This document shows, piece by piece, positions 1 to 10,068 of a stretch of 64,000 nt of DNA; the first letter of the stretch is position 1; each line of letters opens with the position of its first letter. The stretch spans positions 124,001 to 188,000 of the forward strand of contig JADIYD010000014.1 in assembly GCA_016705475.1 (NCBI GenBank). Direction: 5' to 3'. Both the position numbers and the translations under genes were made by a program. The notes beneath the pieces are model-generated. The model searched no databases. It was given only the letters and a program-made list of their open reading frames with translations, and was not told the origin of the DNA. This DNA is from Betaproteobacteria bacterium (GTDB lineage: Bacteria > Pseudomonadota > Gammaproteobacteria > Burkholderiales > Rhodocyclaceae).

Positions 1-1261
1 CTTCCTTCAAGCGGCGCGTCAGTTGCCGCGTCCGCGTTTCCGCCTTGCTGATGCTGTTGCTCGCCTCGTCCAGCTTCTTTTTGGTATGGGCCAGCGCCTC
101 GCCAAATTTGCCGAATTCAGTTTTCACGGCGCCCAGTACCGCCCACACTTCGGCCGAACGCTGCTCGATGGCCAGGGTACGGAAACCCATCTGCAAACTG
201 TTCAGCATCGCCGCCAGCGTCGTCGGTCCGGTCAGACTGACCCGCCAGTCGCGCTGCAGCGTTTCGGCCAGGCCCGGCCGGCGCAGCGCCTCGGCATAGA
301 GCCCTTCGAGCGGCAGGTAGAGCAAGGCAAAGTCCGTGGTGTGGGGCGGCGCCACGTATTTCTCGTGGATGCTCTTCGCCTCGTTCTTCAGGCGGGTTTC
401 GATGGCCCGCGATGCTTCCTCAACCCCGGCCGGATCGCCGCGATCCTGCGCGTCGAGCAGGCGCTGGTAATCCTCGATCGGGTACTTGGCGTCGATCGGC
501 AGCCAGACCACGGCGCCGTCGTCCTTGCCCGGCAGGCGGATGGCGAAATCGACACGCTCATTGCTGCCCGGCTTGGTCGCCACGTTGCTGCCGAACTGCT
601 CGGCCGTCAGCAACTGCTCGAGCAACGCCGAAAGCTGCACCTCGCCCCAGGTGCCCCGCGTCTTGACGTTGGTCAGCACCCGCTTGAGGTCGCCGACGCC
701 GGCGGCCAGCGTCTGCATTTCGCCCAGCCCCCGATGGACCTGCTCGAGGCGATCACTGACCAGTTTGAACGACTCGCCAAGGCGCTGCTCCAGCGTTGCG
801 TGCAGCTTTTCGTCGACCGTCTGCCGCATTTCTTCCAGCTTCTTGGCGTTGTCGGCCTGTATTGCGGTCAACCGCGATTCCACGGCAATTTTCAAACGCT
901 CGAAACGCTCGTCCAAGCCCAGCGAGAAGCGGTTCAACTCGCGGGCAAAAGCTTCCAAGCGCTCTGCTTGCGAGGTTCCAAACTGGCCAACCTGCGTTGT
1001 CAAGGCTTGCCCCAGCAAGTTGGACGACTGCGCCCGCTCCTCGCGGTCACGGAAGGCCTCTTCGGCCACCTCGCGCCGACCGCGCGCCAGTTCCTCGCGC
1101 AGTTCACGCTCGAGACGCATCAAACCCTTTTCCTGAGCGTCCTGCTGCGCCCGGAAGCGTTCGTCCTCCTGCCGCCGGTTGCCGCGCAGCAACAAGGCCA
1201 CCTGCAGCAGGATGACCACTACCAGGCCGACGATCAGCGCCAGCCCCATCGTTTCGCTCAT
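1..1261 (-). CDS. rmuC: DNA recombination protein RmuC (C-terminus beyond window edge)
   Basis: About 420 residues are visible; the 3' end runs off the left edge. The protein starts with one membrane segment (MSETMGLALIVGLVVVILLQ), followed by a long charged coiled coil (to about residue 200) and then the RmuC domain with the recognisable stretches TRGTWGEVQLSALLEQ, VDFAIRLPG and WLPIDAKYPIEDYQRL. The family is a membrane-anchored, nuclease-fold protein that limits DNA inversions and recombination; the exact reaction is not settled. The ATG at 1261 directly precedes the membrane segment. It lies 7 bases downstream of the DUF748 gene on the same strand, so the two are probably co-transcribed. 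Confidence 0.93.
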   Translation of the reverse strand, partial: MSETMGLALIVGLVVVILLQVALLLRGNRRQEDERFRAQQDAQEKGLMRLERELREELARGRREVAEEAFRDREERAQSSNLLGQALTTQVGQFGTSQAERLEAFARELNRFSLGLDERFERLKIAVESRLTAIQADNAKKLEEMRQTVDEKLHATLEQRLGESFKLVSDRLEQVHRGLGEMQTLAAGVGDLKRVLTNVKTRGTWGEVQLSALLEQLLTAEQFGSNVATKPGSNERVDFAIRLPGKDDGAVVWLPIDAKYPIEDYQRLLDAQDRGDPAGVEEASRAIETRLKNEAKSIHEKYVAPPHTTDFALLYLPLEGLYAEALRRPGLAETLQRDWRVSLTGPTTLAAMLNSLQMGFRTLAIEQRSAEVWAVLGAVKTEFGKFGEALAHTKKKLDEASNSISKAETRTRQLTRRLKE

Positions 1262-1268
1262 CGGAGAC

Positions 1269-4200
1269 TCATTTCAGTGAAAAATCAACACGGCTGGCCT
1301 TGCCCTTTTCATCAGCCTCGACCTTGGGTGGCAACAGGAACACCCGCTCCGGTGGCACCTTGCCATGCTCGACCAGCCAGCCCTGGACGGTTTCGGCACG
1401 GCGCCCGGCCAAGGCCTTCACGTCATCGTCGCTAACCGGCAGATTGGTCAGCATGAGCTTCTCCATTTCCTCGACCGGCAACTCCTTCTGCAGGCCAACC
1501 ATGTTGCGCGGCTTCGGGAACTTGGCTTCCTTGTAGGCACGCGTCAGATAGATCTTGCTTTCCTCCGGCGCGATCTCAATCTCATCCAGCGACTTGCCTT
1601 CGCCAGCCTTCTTGAGATCCTTGAGCTTTTCGGCCTGCATGGCGCGTTCGAGGGCGGCGCGCTTGGCACCTTCGCGGTCGGCTTCCGGATCGGCCCGGCC
1701 GGCAATTTCAAGCTTCAGCGCACTGCGTTCGTTGAGCGCCTTGGCCAGGGCCTCCAGCTTCTTGCTGCCAGCTGCGTTGAGCGAGGCACGCCCGGCGGCA
1801 AACTCGACGTTGGAGAGTTCATCGCCGCCGCCGAACATGGAGCCGAGCAGCGCAAACGGCGATGTCACTGCCTTGACGAACAGATTGACGATGACCTTGA
1901 CGATCAGCCCGCCGATCGAGAACTGCGGATCGTCGAGCGAACCGGAAATCGGCAGATTGAGGTCGATCTCGCCACGATTGTTCTTGAGCAGGGAAATCGC
2001 CAGATTGACCGGCAACTTCGTCGCATCCGGACTCTCGATCTTTTCGCCAAAGGTGAACTGGTCGATGAACAAGCGGTTCTCCGCCGCCAACTGGTTGTTC
2101 TCGAGCTTGTAGGCGACGTTGAGTGACAGCTTGCCCTTCTCGATGGCGTAACCGGCATACTTGCCGGAATAGGGTGTGAAGCCGACCAGATCAATGCCGG
2201 TGATATCAGCCTTTACATCAAGGAAAGACTTGGCCGCGAGCGGATTCAGCTTGCCCAGTATCTGCACCGGTGCGGAATTGGCGTACCGGCCACGAAGTTC
2301 CAGATCGGCCACGGTGTCTGCCGCCGACGACAGGTTGGTCACCCGCCCGCCCAGCTTGGTCAGATTGACCGTGTAATTCGGCTTCACGAACAGATCGGAG
2401 AAATTGACCGTACCGTTCTGCAGCGTGATCTTGCCAACCTTGATCGGAATCGGCGGCTTGGCCGGCCCGGCATCCTTGGCGGCATCCTTGGCGGCAAGCT
2501 TCGGTTCGGCCTTCGGCTGCTCTGGCTTGGCCTCATCCTTCTTGGCTGCGACCGCCTCGCCTTTCCGGCTTCTTGACGATCTCGGCCACATTGAGCTTGC
2601 CATCCTTGTTCAGGATCAGCCGCGAGAAATAATCGGTCAGGGCGATTTCGCCGATGTTGATGGCCATCGGCTCCAGCCTGAAGTCGATGCCACCGAAGTA
2701 CAGTGATTTCCACTTGAGGAAATCGGCACTGTTCAGCTTGTCGACCGCAACAAAATCGCCGAGCGTGAACGATCCCTTGTAGCCAGCCTTGAGACCGGCG
2801 GTATCGAGCTTGGCCGTCGCCTCACCCTTGTTCGATACTTGGCCGCGCGTCAGGGCAATATTCAGGAACTGCCCGAAGTACGGCTCGAGCGGCAGCAACT
2901 GGATCGCCAGCGTCTCCACCTTGACCGCCACATCGAGCGGATACACCTGCAGACTGCCATCGACGTTCAGGCTGCCCTTCTTGTTGATCTTGCTCTTGAG
3001 CGAAATCGAGCCCTTCTTGTTCGGCTCGTTGGTCAGTTCCTGGGCAAGCAGATTGAAGCCATCAATCTCCTGCACCGCAACGTGCTGCAGGGAACGGTCT
3101 TCGAAACGGAAAGCCAGATCCTCGACAGCCAGTTTGCCAACCTTGCCTATCCACTCCTGCTTGCCGGTCGCCTCGGCCTCAGCCCTGGCCTTGCCATCCT
3201 TTTCCGCATTGGTTGCCCGAACGACCTTGAGCACGGGCGAGCTGACCCATTCGATCTTGCCCTCCTTGTTGCGCAACATGCGGGCACGCGTTCCCGTGTT
3301 GGTCACCTCGGCGATATCGACGCGATGCTTCGGAAGGTCGACCTTGATGCCCATGATGGCCATTTTCTCGACCCGGAAACGCTCGCCCAGATCCACCTGA
3401 TAGCTGACTTCACCGATCTCGATGGGCTCTACGAGTTTGCTGTCGACTTTACCGACGCTCACCAGCACGTGGCGCACCTCGCCAGCCACAGGCGTGGGCG
3501 TAGATTCGTCCTGCCAGCGAATCAGACCATTGGTCAGCGCAAATTCGCCGAGCGACCATGCCAGCGGCTTGGCTGTTGCGGGCTTGGGTTCCGGCGCTGC
3601 AGAGGCTGGTTTGCTCAGGCGGTCGACAACCCGAAGTACATTGAACTCACCGTCCTTGGTGACCGCCATCGCCACATCAAGCCCGTCAAGCGCAACCCGC
3701 TTGACGGCGACGTTGCTGTTGATCGGGTCGGCATTGTCGATATCGATATCCAGCCGCTTCCAGCCAACCAGTGGCTGCCCTTCGGTTTCGGTCAGCGCTA
3801 GTCCGGACACATGAACCGCACCAACCACCGACACCGAATAGACGTTGTCGGACACTTCCTTGAACATTGCTTTCAGTTCGGAATCCAGCGTTCCCGACTT
3901 GAGCCTGATCGGCAGCGAATCGGGCAGGTAAGGTTGAAGTCCAGCCAGATCGAAGCGATCGAGATCAAGATTAAGCTGGCTTTCCCGGGTCTCAGAAAAC
4001 GGCTTGCTATCGCCGGTCAGCGCGAGCGGCGAACCGTTGATGTTGGCCGAAAACGAAGGATTGACCAGAATTTCCGTGTGGTAAGGCAGGCTGGAAACAA
4101 AGGGCAATGCCAGATTGATCTCGCCGATCGTGTGGACCTTGCCCTTAGGCTTGTCGTCGAACACGATCTTTCCGTTGATCAACTGAATGTTGTTTACCGA

Positions 4201-4680
4201 AAAACGGGGCGTGCCCGTATCCGGCTCATCCTTCGGTTTCATCCACTCGTCGAGCAAGTCGGATATGTCGTAGCGTCCCTCGGCAACGCGGGCGACCGCA
4301 ACGCGCAGCCCGTCAAGGCGAACCTCGTCCACTACGGCTGCCAGCTTAAAAATGGAAGCACTTGAAAGATTGACGAAAAGTTCATCGAAACCGGCGACTT
4401 CCCTTCCCCCGTCAGCCTTTATCGAAAAACCACCGATCCTGGCCGACAAACCATACGGGTTGATATCTATCTTTTCAATGCTGACTTCGCGGTGGAGCTG
4501 CTCCGAAAGCTGTTTCTGCAAAATGGACTTGAGCAGCGGCGGCGCAGCGAAGTAACCGAGCACCCCGAAAACCACAAAAATGCCGGCCAGCCACTTTCCA
4601 ATCCGCTGGCTGCGCGGTGATTTCAGCGCATTACCAAGACGTGACACTGTTGCGGAACTGCTTGCAGTTGGCTCTGACAT
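1269..4680 (-). CDS. DUF748 family protein (AsmA-like, membrane-anchored), split by a frameshift
   Basis: Two overlapping frames on the minus strand together make one DUF748 protein of about 1,135 residues. The N-terminal part (from MSEPTASSSATVSRLG) has one membrane anchor (WLAGIFVVFGVLGYFAAPPL) and long periplasmic repeats of the AsmA/DUF748 type; the C-terminal part ends in an OmpA-like segment (ELSNVEFAAGRASLNAAGSK). The frames switch near 2560-2566: one reads LNVAEIVKKPE then stops soon after, the other continues GEAVAAKKDEAKPEQ. One missing base in the GGAAAGG stretch explains it. I chose the ATG at 4680, preceded by an AGGGGC ribosome site, over an upstream ATG at 4722. The role is unknown; related AsmA-like proteins are linked to envelope lipid transport. 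Confidence 0.85.
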
Positions 4681-4753
4681 GATATTCTGCCCCTGTTGCT
4701 CTATATCTGCGAAATTTAGCACACAGCCACACTGGAAATCTCAGCAAAAACAC

Positions 4754-5152
4754 ATGAAATGGTTCATTGAAGAAATAACCCGCCTGATTGATCAACTCAA
4801 GCGCTGGCAGACTTGGGCAGCGATCGTCCTGATCGGCATTTTTGCCAGCCTCGCGTTTTCTGTCGGCAGCTTTGCCTTTCGCACCGACGGTATCCTTCTC
4901 TATCTCAACCGTACGGCCGGCGCCTGTCGTGAGCTTAGCAACGGGATCATCATCTTTATGTTCTGTGGCATGATTTTCTTCATGCTGACCGCCTTGCTGA
5001 CGCTTGGCGAATTTCAGCAATATCTCCAATACAAGCAACGCGCTGCTCACTACCAAGCCAGTCGCTCGCTTTTTTGGGGAATCGGCTGGGCCGCTGCAGC
5101 CATTTGCATAGCGGTGGCAGCCCTTGTTATCTTCAATCGATATTGCCGCTAG
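4754..5152 (+). CDS. Small membrane protein, unknown function
   Basis: 132 residues starting MKWFIEEITRLIDQLKRW, then three hydrophobic segments (about residues 20-42, 58-82 and 108-128). An amphipathic N-terminal helix precedes the first membrane segment. I do not recognise a family. The frame is open further upstream, but that part overlaps the divergent DUF748 start region and has no protein-like character. It is followed 29 bases later by the REC-GGDEF gene, so the two may be co-transcribed. Confidence 0.6.
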   Translation: MKWFIEEITRLIDQLKRWQTWAAIVLIGIFASLAFSVGSFAFRTDGILLYLNRTAGACRELSNGIIIFMFCGMIFFMLTALLTLGEFQQYLQYKQRAAHYQASRSLFWGIGWAAAAICIAVAALVIFNRYCR

Positions 5153-5181
5153 ACTGAGCCGATAGCGTTTCGGCAGCCACC

Positions 5182-6123
5182 ATGAAAATACTTGTCGTTG
5201 AAGACAGTCGCTCCAACCTCCGCCTGCCTGCGCAGCATTTGGAGCGGTTTGGTGCCACGGTGCTTTCCGCCGAAAATGGGGAAGCGGCTCTGGAAAGCTA
5301 CGCGCAATCCCGGCCAGATCTGGTACTGCTCGACCTTACTTTGCCCGACATGGATGGCTACGTCGTCGCCCAGCGCATTCGGGCCATGGAAAACCCAGGG
5401 GAATGGACGCCAATCATTTTCCTGTCACCTGAAAGCGACGATCCGAACATCGAGAATGGCATCGTAGCCGGCGGCGACGATTACCTGCTCAAGCCGGTCA
5501 GCGAAATCGTCCTCGGCGCCAAAATTCGCGCCATGCAGCACATCGTCCTCATGCGTTCGTCACTGATTGCGCTTACCCGCAAACTGGATGCAGCCAACCA
5601 GGAACTGGTGCGCATCTCCTCCACCGACAACCTGACGGGCGTTTCCAACCGGCGCTTCTTCGACGAGGCGATTTCAGTCGAGTGGCGGCGGGCGCGTCGC
5701 CACTCCAACAGCATTGCGATGATGATGTGCGATGTCGACTATTTCAAACTGTACAACGACACCTACGGCCAGCAGGCGGGCGACGAATGCCTCCGCAAGG
5801 TGGCCAAGGCAATTCGCCAGCACATCGAACGTCCATCCGACATCGTGGCCCGCTACGGTGGCGAGGAATTTGCTGTTGTCCTGCCCGAGACGACCATCGG
5901 TGGTGCACTGATCGTTGGCGAGAAAATCCGCGAAGCGATCCGCGAACTCAACATCCGGCACGCCTCGTCTCCGGGCGGCCAAGTCACTCTGAGCATCGGT
6001 CTGGCCTCGGCAGCTCCGGGGTTCGACAACCCGCCGGACGACCTGATACTAGCCGCCAACAAAGCCGTACACCGCGCCAAGCAAGAAGGTCGAGATCGCG
6101 TGTGCCGGGCGGACGCCACCTGA
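5182..6123 (+). CDS. Response regulator with diguanylate cyclase output (REC-GGDEF)
   Basis: 313 residues. An N-terminal receiver domain (residues 1-120) carries the acidic pair E7/D8, phosphoacceptor D51 in LVLLDLTLPDMDGY, and the conserved lysine in LLKPV. The GGDEF domain (about 145-310) has the active-site motif GGEEF in ARYGGEEFAVVLPE, and an inhibitory-site RxxD (RPSD) five residues before it, so it should make cyclic di-GMP and be feedback inhibited. The domain order is that of PleD/WspR-like cyclases. A second, stand-alone receiver gene begins 1 base after its stop, suggesting one signalling operon. Confidence 0.93.
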   Translation: MKILVVEDSRSNLRLPAQHLERFGATVLSAENGEAALESYAQSRPDLVLLDLTLPDMDGYVVAQRIRAMENPGEWTPIIFLSPESDDPNIENGIVAGGDDYLLKPVSEIVLGAKIRAMQHIVLMRSSLIALTRKLDAANQELVRISSTDNLTGVSNRRFFDEAISVEWRRARRHSNSIAMMMCDVDYFKLYNDTYGQQAGDECLRKVAKAIRQHIERPSDIVARYGGEEFAVVLPETTIGGALIVGEKIREAIRELNIRHASSPGGQVTLSIGLASAAPGFDNPPDDLILAANKAVHRAKQEGRDRVCRADAT

Positions 6124-6124
6124 T

Positions 6125-6517
6125 ATGTCCAAACGCCGCATCTCCATCGTCATCGCCGACGACAATGACATGATGCGGAGCATCCTGCGCGCCATGCTGC
6201 GTGGTGAGGAATACGACGTGATCGGCGAAGCACGCAATGGTCAGGCGGCAATCGACGTAGTCGATCGCATGAAGCCGGACATCGTCTGCATGGACGTCAT
6301 GATGCCGGAGAAAACCGGGATCGAGGCGCTATGCGAAATCAAGGCGGCCCATCCGGCAACCGAAGTGGTCATGGTGACCAGCAATTCCGATCCGGAAACC
6401 GTTCAGGAGTCGATCATGAACGGCGCCAGCGGCTTCATTATCAAACCCTTCAATGCCGCCCGCGTGCTTGATACGCTGGCCAAAGTCGGCGCCCGAATTC
6501 GTCAGGCCAAAGCCTAA
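6125..6517 (+). CDS. CheY-like single-domain response regulator
   Basis: 130 residues forming one receiver domain. It has DDND near residues 12-15, phosphoacceptor D57 in IVCMDVMMPEKTG, T in VMVTSNS and K in FIIKPFN. There is no output domain. It is coupled to the preceding diguanylate cyclase gene (1-base spacing), so it may share a cognate kinase with it. It ends overlapping by 4 bases with the convergent gloB gene. It could act on the flagellar motor or as a phosphate sink; the sequence does not decide. Confidence 0.9.
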   Translation: MSKRRISIVIADDNDMMRSILRAMLRGEEYDVIGEARNGQAAIDVVDRMKPDIVCMDVMMPEKTGIEALCEIKAAHPATEVVMVTSNSDPETVQESIMNGASGFIIKPFNAARVLDTLAKVGARIRQAKA

Positions 6518-7272
6518 AAATCATTCCGCCAGTGGCGGATGACTTTGAAAATGGCAGCTTTTTTCCGGTCGACCGCAGCATTCTGCTTTTCGGCTGCCGC
6601 TATAACCGCCGGCTCGGCGCAGCGCAGGAAAGGGTTGGTCGCCTTTTCCTCACTCAGCATTAACGGCACGCTGGGCAGGCCCGCCGCCCGCAGCGCCGCA
6701 ACTTTTGCCACCCGCGCCCGCAAGACAGCATTTTCAGGCTCGACTGCCTGTGCGAAGCGCAAGTTCATCTCGGTGTACTCGTGCGCGCAATAGACCAAAG
6801 TGTCGTCAGGCAGCGCCGCGATGCTGTCGAGCGAGGCCGACATCTGCTCCGGCGACCCCTCAAACAGTCGCCCGCAACCGGCGCCGAACAGCGTATCGCC
6901 ACAAAACAGCGCACCCGGCGCATGGTAGGCAAGATGCCCGAGCGTGTGTCCGGGAACCGCCATGACAGCGACCGTCTGGCCCAGCACATCGATCTGCTCG
7001 CCGCCTGAAAGAGGACGCGTGCAGCCTGTGATAGACTCGTTGGCCGGTGCATGCACCTCGACTGGCCAGCGCGCTTTCAGTTCGGCGACGCCACCCTGGT
7101 GATCGGCATGATGATGCGTGATCAGGATGCCCTCCAGCGTCAGATCGTCGGCTTCCAGACGGGCGATGACCGGGGAGGCATCGCCGGGATCGACAACGAA
7201 GGCACGCTTGCCGCGGGTCAGCAGCCAGATGTAATTGTCCTTGAACGCGGGAATGAACGAGATTTCAAACAT
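6514..7272 (-). CDS. gloB: Hydroxyacylglutathione hydrolase (glyoxalase II)
   Basis: 252 residues, the normal length. It has the metallo-beta-lactamase motif THHHADHQGG (metal-binding THxHxDH), further metal histidines in VPGHTLGHLAY, and the acidic GDTLFGAGCGRLFEG motif. It hydrolyses S-lactoylglutathione to lactate and glutathione in methylglyoxal detoxification in the cytoplasm. The C-terminal stretch NAAVDRKKAA is encoded by an antisense copy of the dispersed element described elsewhere (6546-6580). It is divergent from the methyltransferase gene, with the starts about 30 bases apart. Confidence 0.95.
   Translation of the reverse strand: MFEISFIPAFKDNYIWLLTRGKRAFVVDPGDASPVIARLEADDLTLEGILITHHHADHQGGVAELKARWPVEVHAPANESITGCTRPLSGGEQIDVLGQTVAVMAVPGHTLGHLAYHAPGALFCGDTLFGAGCGRLFEGSPEQMSASLDSIAALPDDTLVYCAHEYTEMNLRFAQAVEPENAVLRARVAKVAALRAAGLPSVPLMLSEEKATNPFLRCAEPAVIAAAEKQNAAVDRKKAAIFKVIRHWRNDF
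6546..6580 (+). repeat. Dispersed element inside gloB (antisense)
   Basis: TGAAAATGGCAGCTTTTTT then CCGGTCGACCGCAGCA; core 6565-6575. In gloB it encodes NAAVDRKKAA near the C-terminus. Confidence 0.78.
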
Positions 7273-7300
7273 ACCGGAACTATCGAGCGCAGCGCCCCGG

Positions 7301-8015
7301 ATGTCAATTCCCGGGCTCGACGCCTGGCTGTCAACCGCAGCCGGCCGTTACGTGCTGGATTGGGAACAGCGCCAGCTCGACGCCGCCGTTCCCGATATTT
7401 TTGGTTTTCATGCCCTGCAACTCGGCCTGCCGCAGGGCGATTTTCTGCGCGCCAACCGCATTCCACTGCGCCTCAAGGCCGGCGAATACGGCGCGGTCGA
7501 CATGCTCTGCAACTGTGCTGCCCTGCCCTTTGCCTCGCTCAGCACCGACCTCGTCGTCTTGCCGCATGTCCTGGAATTCAGTGACGAGCCGCACCAGATA
7601 CTGCGCGAAGTCGAGCGCATCCTGATTCCGGAGGGGCAGGTCATCATCATCGGTTTCAATCCGCTGTCGCTGTGGGGCATGAAACGAAAACTCGACCGCA
7701 GCGGCGAATTTCCGTGGAACGGGAGCTATCTGTCGCTGCCTCGACTCAAGGATTGGCTAAAATTGCTCAGTTTTGAAGTCGACCGCGGCCAGTTCGGCTG
7801 CTACATCCCGCCGGTCGAACAACTCAAATGGGTGCAACGCTGGCAGTTCATCGAAACGGCCGGCAACCGCTGGTGGAATTTCTCCGGCGGGGTCCGTGCT
7901 GCGCGCCATCAAGCGCGTGCACGGCATGCACCTGATCACCCCCAACTGGCGAAACAAGTCGGTGCGCGCCAAGGCGCTGCGCCCGATCGCCCAAAAGGAA
8001 GGCCATGGCCGCTGA
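7301..8015 (+). CDS. SAM-dependent methyltransferase (UbiE/type-11 fold), frameshifted near its end
   Basis: About 237 residues from MSIPGLDAWLSTAAG. The segments ADLVVLPHVLEF-like (TDLVVLPHVLEFSDEP), ILREVERILIPEGQVIIIGF and NPLSLWGMKRKLDR fit the methyltransferase found next to gloB, rnhA and dnaQ in betaproteobacteria. The reading frame breaks in the GGGG at 7889-7892: before it the frame reads ETAGNRWWNFSG, after it the +1 frame continues SVLRAIKRVHGMHLITPNWR and ends with a stop just inside rnhA. One extra G explains this. The earlier in-frame ATG at 7235 would overlap gloB, so 7301 is preferred. Substrate unknown. Confidence 0.82.
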
Positions 8016-8463
8016 AGAAGTCGTTGAAATATTTACCGATGGCGCCTGCAAGGGCAACCCCGGCCCCGGCGGCTGGGGCGCCATCCTGCGCCTTGGTCAG
8101 CACGAGAAAGAGCTGTGGGGCGGCGAGAAGGAAACGACCAACAACCGCATGGAACTGACCGCCGCCATCCGCGCCATCGAGGCACTCAAGCGACCGGTCG
8201 GCGGCAGGATCTACACCGACTCGCAGTACGTCATGAAGGGCATCAATGAGTGGATTCACGGCTGGAAGAAAAACGGCTGGAAAACCGCCGACAAGAAGCC
8301 GGTCAAGAACGCCGACCTGTGGCAACTGCTCGATGCCCAGGTCAAGCTGCACAAGCTGGAATGGGTCTGGGTCAAGGGCCACGCCGGCCACCCGGAAAAC
8401 GAGCGCGCCGATGCGCTCGCCAATCGCGGCATCGATGAATTGAGAAACAGGGAAGCAGCATGA
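8005..8463 (+). CDS. rnhA: Ribonuclease HI
   Basis: 152 residues, standard length. All catalytic residues are visible: D12 (IFTDGACKGNPGPGGWG), E50 (NNRMELTAAI), D72 (IYTDSQYV), H126 and D136 (GHAGHPENERADALAN). It cleaves RNA in RNA-DNA hybrids in the cytoplasm. It overlaps the end of the methyltransferase gene by 11 bases, and its stop overlaps the dnaQ start by 4 bases (ATGA), indicating translational coupling in one operon. Confidence 0.98.
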   Translation: MAAEEVVEIFTDGACKGNPGPGGWGAILRLGQHEKELWGGEKETTNNRMELTAAIRAIEALKRPVGGRIYTDSQYVMKGINEWIHGWKKNGWKTADKKPVKNADLWQLLDAQVKLHKLEWVWVKGHAGHPENERADALANRGIDELRNREAA

Positions 8464-9176
8464 GACAGATCGTCCTCGACACCGAAACCACCGGCCTCGA
8501 CCCCCGCTCGGGCCACCGCATCATCGAAGTGGCGTGCATCGAGATGGTCAACCGCCGCTTCACCGGCCACCACCTGCACAAATACCTCAACCCGGAGCGC
8601 GAAATCGACGAAGGCGCCCAGGCAGTGCACGGCATCACGCTCGAGTTCCTCGCCGACAAACCGAAGTTTGCCGACATCGCCGACGAGTTCCTCGAATTCA
8701 TCAACGGCGCCGAACTGATCATCCACAACGCACCGTTCGACATCGGCTTCCTGAATGCCGAACTCGACCGCCTCGGCCGGGTGCCGGTCGGCACCATCTG
8801 CGGCAAGGTCACCGACACCCTGCGCATGGCCAAGGAGCTCCATCCCGGCAAGCGCAACAGCCTCGACGCGCTGTGCGAACGCTACGAAATCGACAACTCC
8901 AGCCGCACCCTGCACGGCGCGCTGCTTGATACCGAGCTGCTGGCCGAAGTTTTCCTGGCGATGACGCGCGGCCAGAACTCACTGATGATCGAACCCGACG
9001 CCGCGCCGCGCCCGAACATCGGGGCCGACGGCCTGGTCCGCGAGCGCAAGCCGCTCGCCGTTCGTCGCGCCTCGCCCGAAGAACTGGCCGAACACGAGCA
9101 GGTGTTGAAAGCCATCGACAAGGAATCAAAAGGCGCCTGCCTCTGGCTGCCCAAGCCCGAAACCAGCGCAGCCTGA
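8460..9176 (+). CDS. dnaQ: DNA polymerase III epsilon subunit (3'-5' proofreading exonuclease)
   Basis: 238 residues. Exonuclease motifs are present: Exo I DTETTGLD, Exo II HNAPFDIGFLNAE, and Exo III-epsilon HGALLDTELLAEVF. The C-terminal tail (about residues 185-238) matches the region that binds the alpha subunit. It proofreads replication errors as part of the polymerase III core. The rnhA-dnaQ arrangement is common in proteobacteria; here the two overlap by 4 bases in the same direction. Confidence 0.97.
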   Translation: MRQIVLDTETTGLDPRSGHRIIEVACIEMVNRRFTGHHLHKYLNPEREIDEGAQAVHGITLEFLADKPKFADIADEFLEFINGAELIIHNAPFDIGFLNAELDRLGRVPVGTICGKVTDTLRMAKELHPGKRNSLDALCERYEIDNSSRTLHGALLDTELLAEVFLAMTRGQNSLMIEPDAAPRPNIGADGLVRERKPLAVRRASPEELAEHEQVLKAIDKESKGACLWLPKPETSAA

Positions 9177-9183
9177 ACCCGAC

Positions 9184-10068
9184 ATGGTCCCCATTTCACT
9201 GTTTGTCTGGATCGTGCTGGAAGTCTGTGGCTACCTTTACATCGGCCGCCAGGTCATGCACCTCGAGTGGCCGCTGGCCATCATTGGCGCGATCAACTGC
9301 CTGCTTGGCCTGCGCTTCTGGATGAACGCAACGACCTGGTTCTTCGGCATGAAATTCGCCTCGCCAGCACCGGCACTCGGGTTTGGCAAACGCTTCCTGA
9401 TCATGCTTGGCGAATACTTTGCCTTCCTGCTCACCTTCCTGCTTGTCATCCCCTTCGAGCGCCTATGGATGCCGGCCGATCGGCTGACCGCTGGCCAGAA
9501 GCCGATCCTGCTTGGCCATGGTTACGGCTGCAGCCGTGGCGTCTGGTGGCTGCTCCGCCGACGTCTCGAAGCAGCCGGCCATAGCGTCGCCACGGTCAGT
9601 CTGGCACCGCCCTACACCAGCATGGGCAAGCTGGTCCCGCTCCTCAACCAGCGCATCGAGGAAGTCTGCGCCGAGACCGGCTGCCAGCAGGTAACCCTCG
9701 TCGCGCACAGCATGGGTGGCCTGATTTGCCGCTCCTATCTGGCCCGCCACGGTATCGAACGCGTCGACCGCCTGTTCACGCTGGCCACGCCGCATAGTGG
9801 CAGCCTCCTGAGCAAAATCGGCTTCGGCCAGAATTCCCGCGAGATGACCCCCGGCTCGCTTTGGTTGCGCGACATGGCAACCGAACCCATCAAGATTCCC
9901 GCCGTCAGCCTGCGCAATGCCTACGACAATTACGTCATGCCGCAGGACAACCAGCGCCTGCCCGGCGCGCGCGACGTCGAACTGCCCCCGGTCGGACACA
10001 TCGCCATGCTTTATGATGAACGCGTTGCCCGATTGCTACTCGATTTGCTGAAACTCAAGAAACCATGA
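9184..10068 (+). CDS. Membrane-anchored alpha/beta hydrolase, lipase-like
   Basis: 294 residues. Two to three hydrophobic segments occupy residues 1-95, followed by an alpha/beta hydrolase domain with an oxyanion motif LLGHGYGCSRGVWW, nucleophile elbow VAHSMGGL, and probable catalytic histidine in PPVGHIAML. This matches the triacylglycerol lipase / PGAP1-like group, but the natural substrate cannot be inferred. It follows dnaQ by 7 bases and overlaps the aminopeptidase gene by 4 bases (ATGA), so it belongs to the same transcription unit. Confidence 0.85.
   Translation: MVPISLFVWIVLEVCGYLYIGRQVMHLEWPLAIIGAINCLLGLRFWMNATTWFFGMKFASPAPALGFGKRFLIMLGEYFAFLLTFLLVIPFERLWMPADRLTAGQKPILLGHGYGCSRGVWWLLRRRLEAAGHSVATVSLAPPYTSMGKLVPLLNQRIEEVCAETGCQQVTLVAHSMGGLICRSYLARHGIERVDRLFTLATPHSGSLLSKIGFGQNSREMTPGSLWLRDMATEPIKIPAVSLRNAYDNYVMPQDNQRLPGARDVELPPVGHIAMLYDERVARLLLDLLKLKKP

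Noticed and set aside
23..1435. Long plus-strand open frame opposite rmuC, and similar long antisense frames over DUF748
   Set aside because: The minus strand encodes clear RmuC and DUF748 proteins; the opposite frames have no motifs and arise from GC-rich codon usage.
2545..2603. Programmed frameshift in the DUF748 gene
   Set aside because: No slippery heptamer or stimulatory hairpin is evident, and many other genes here carry similar single-base breaks, so an indel error is simpler.
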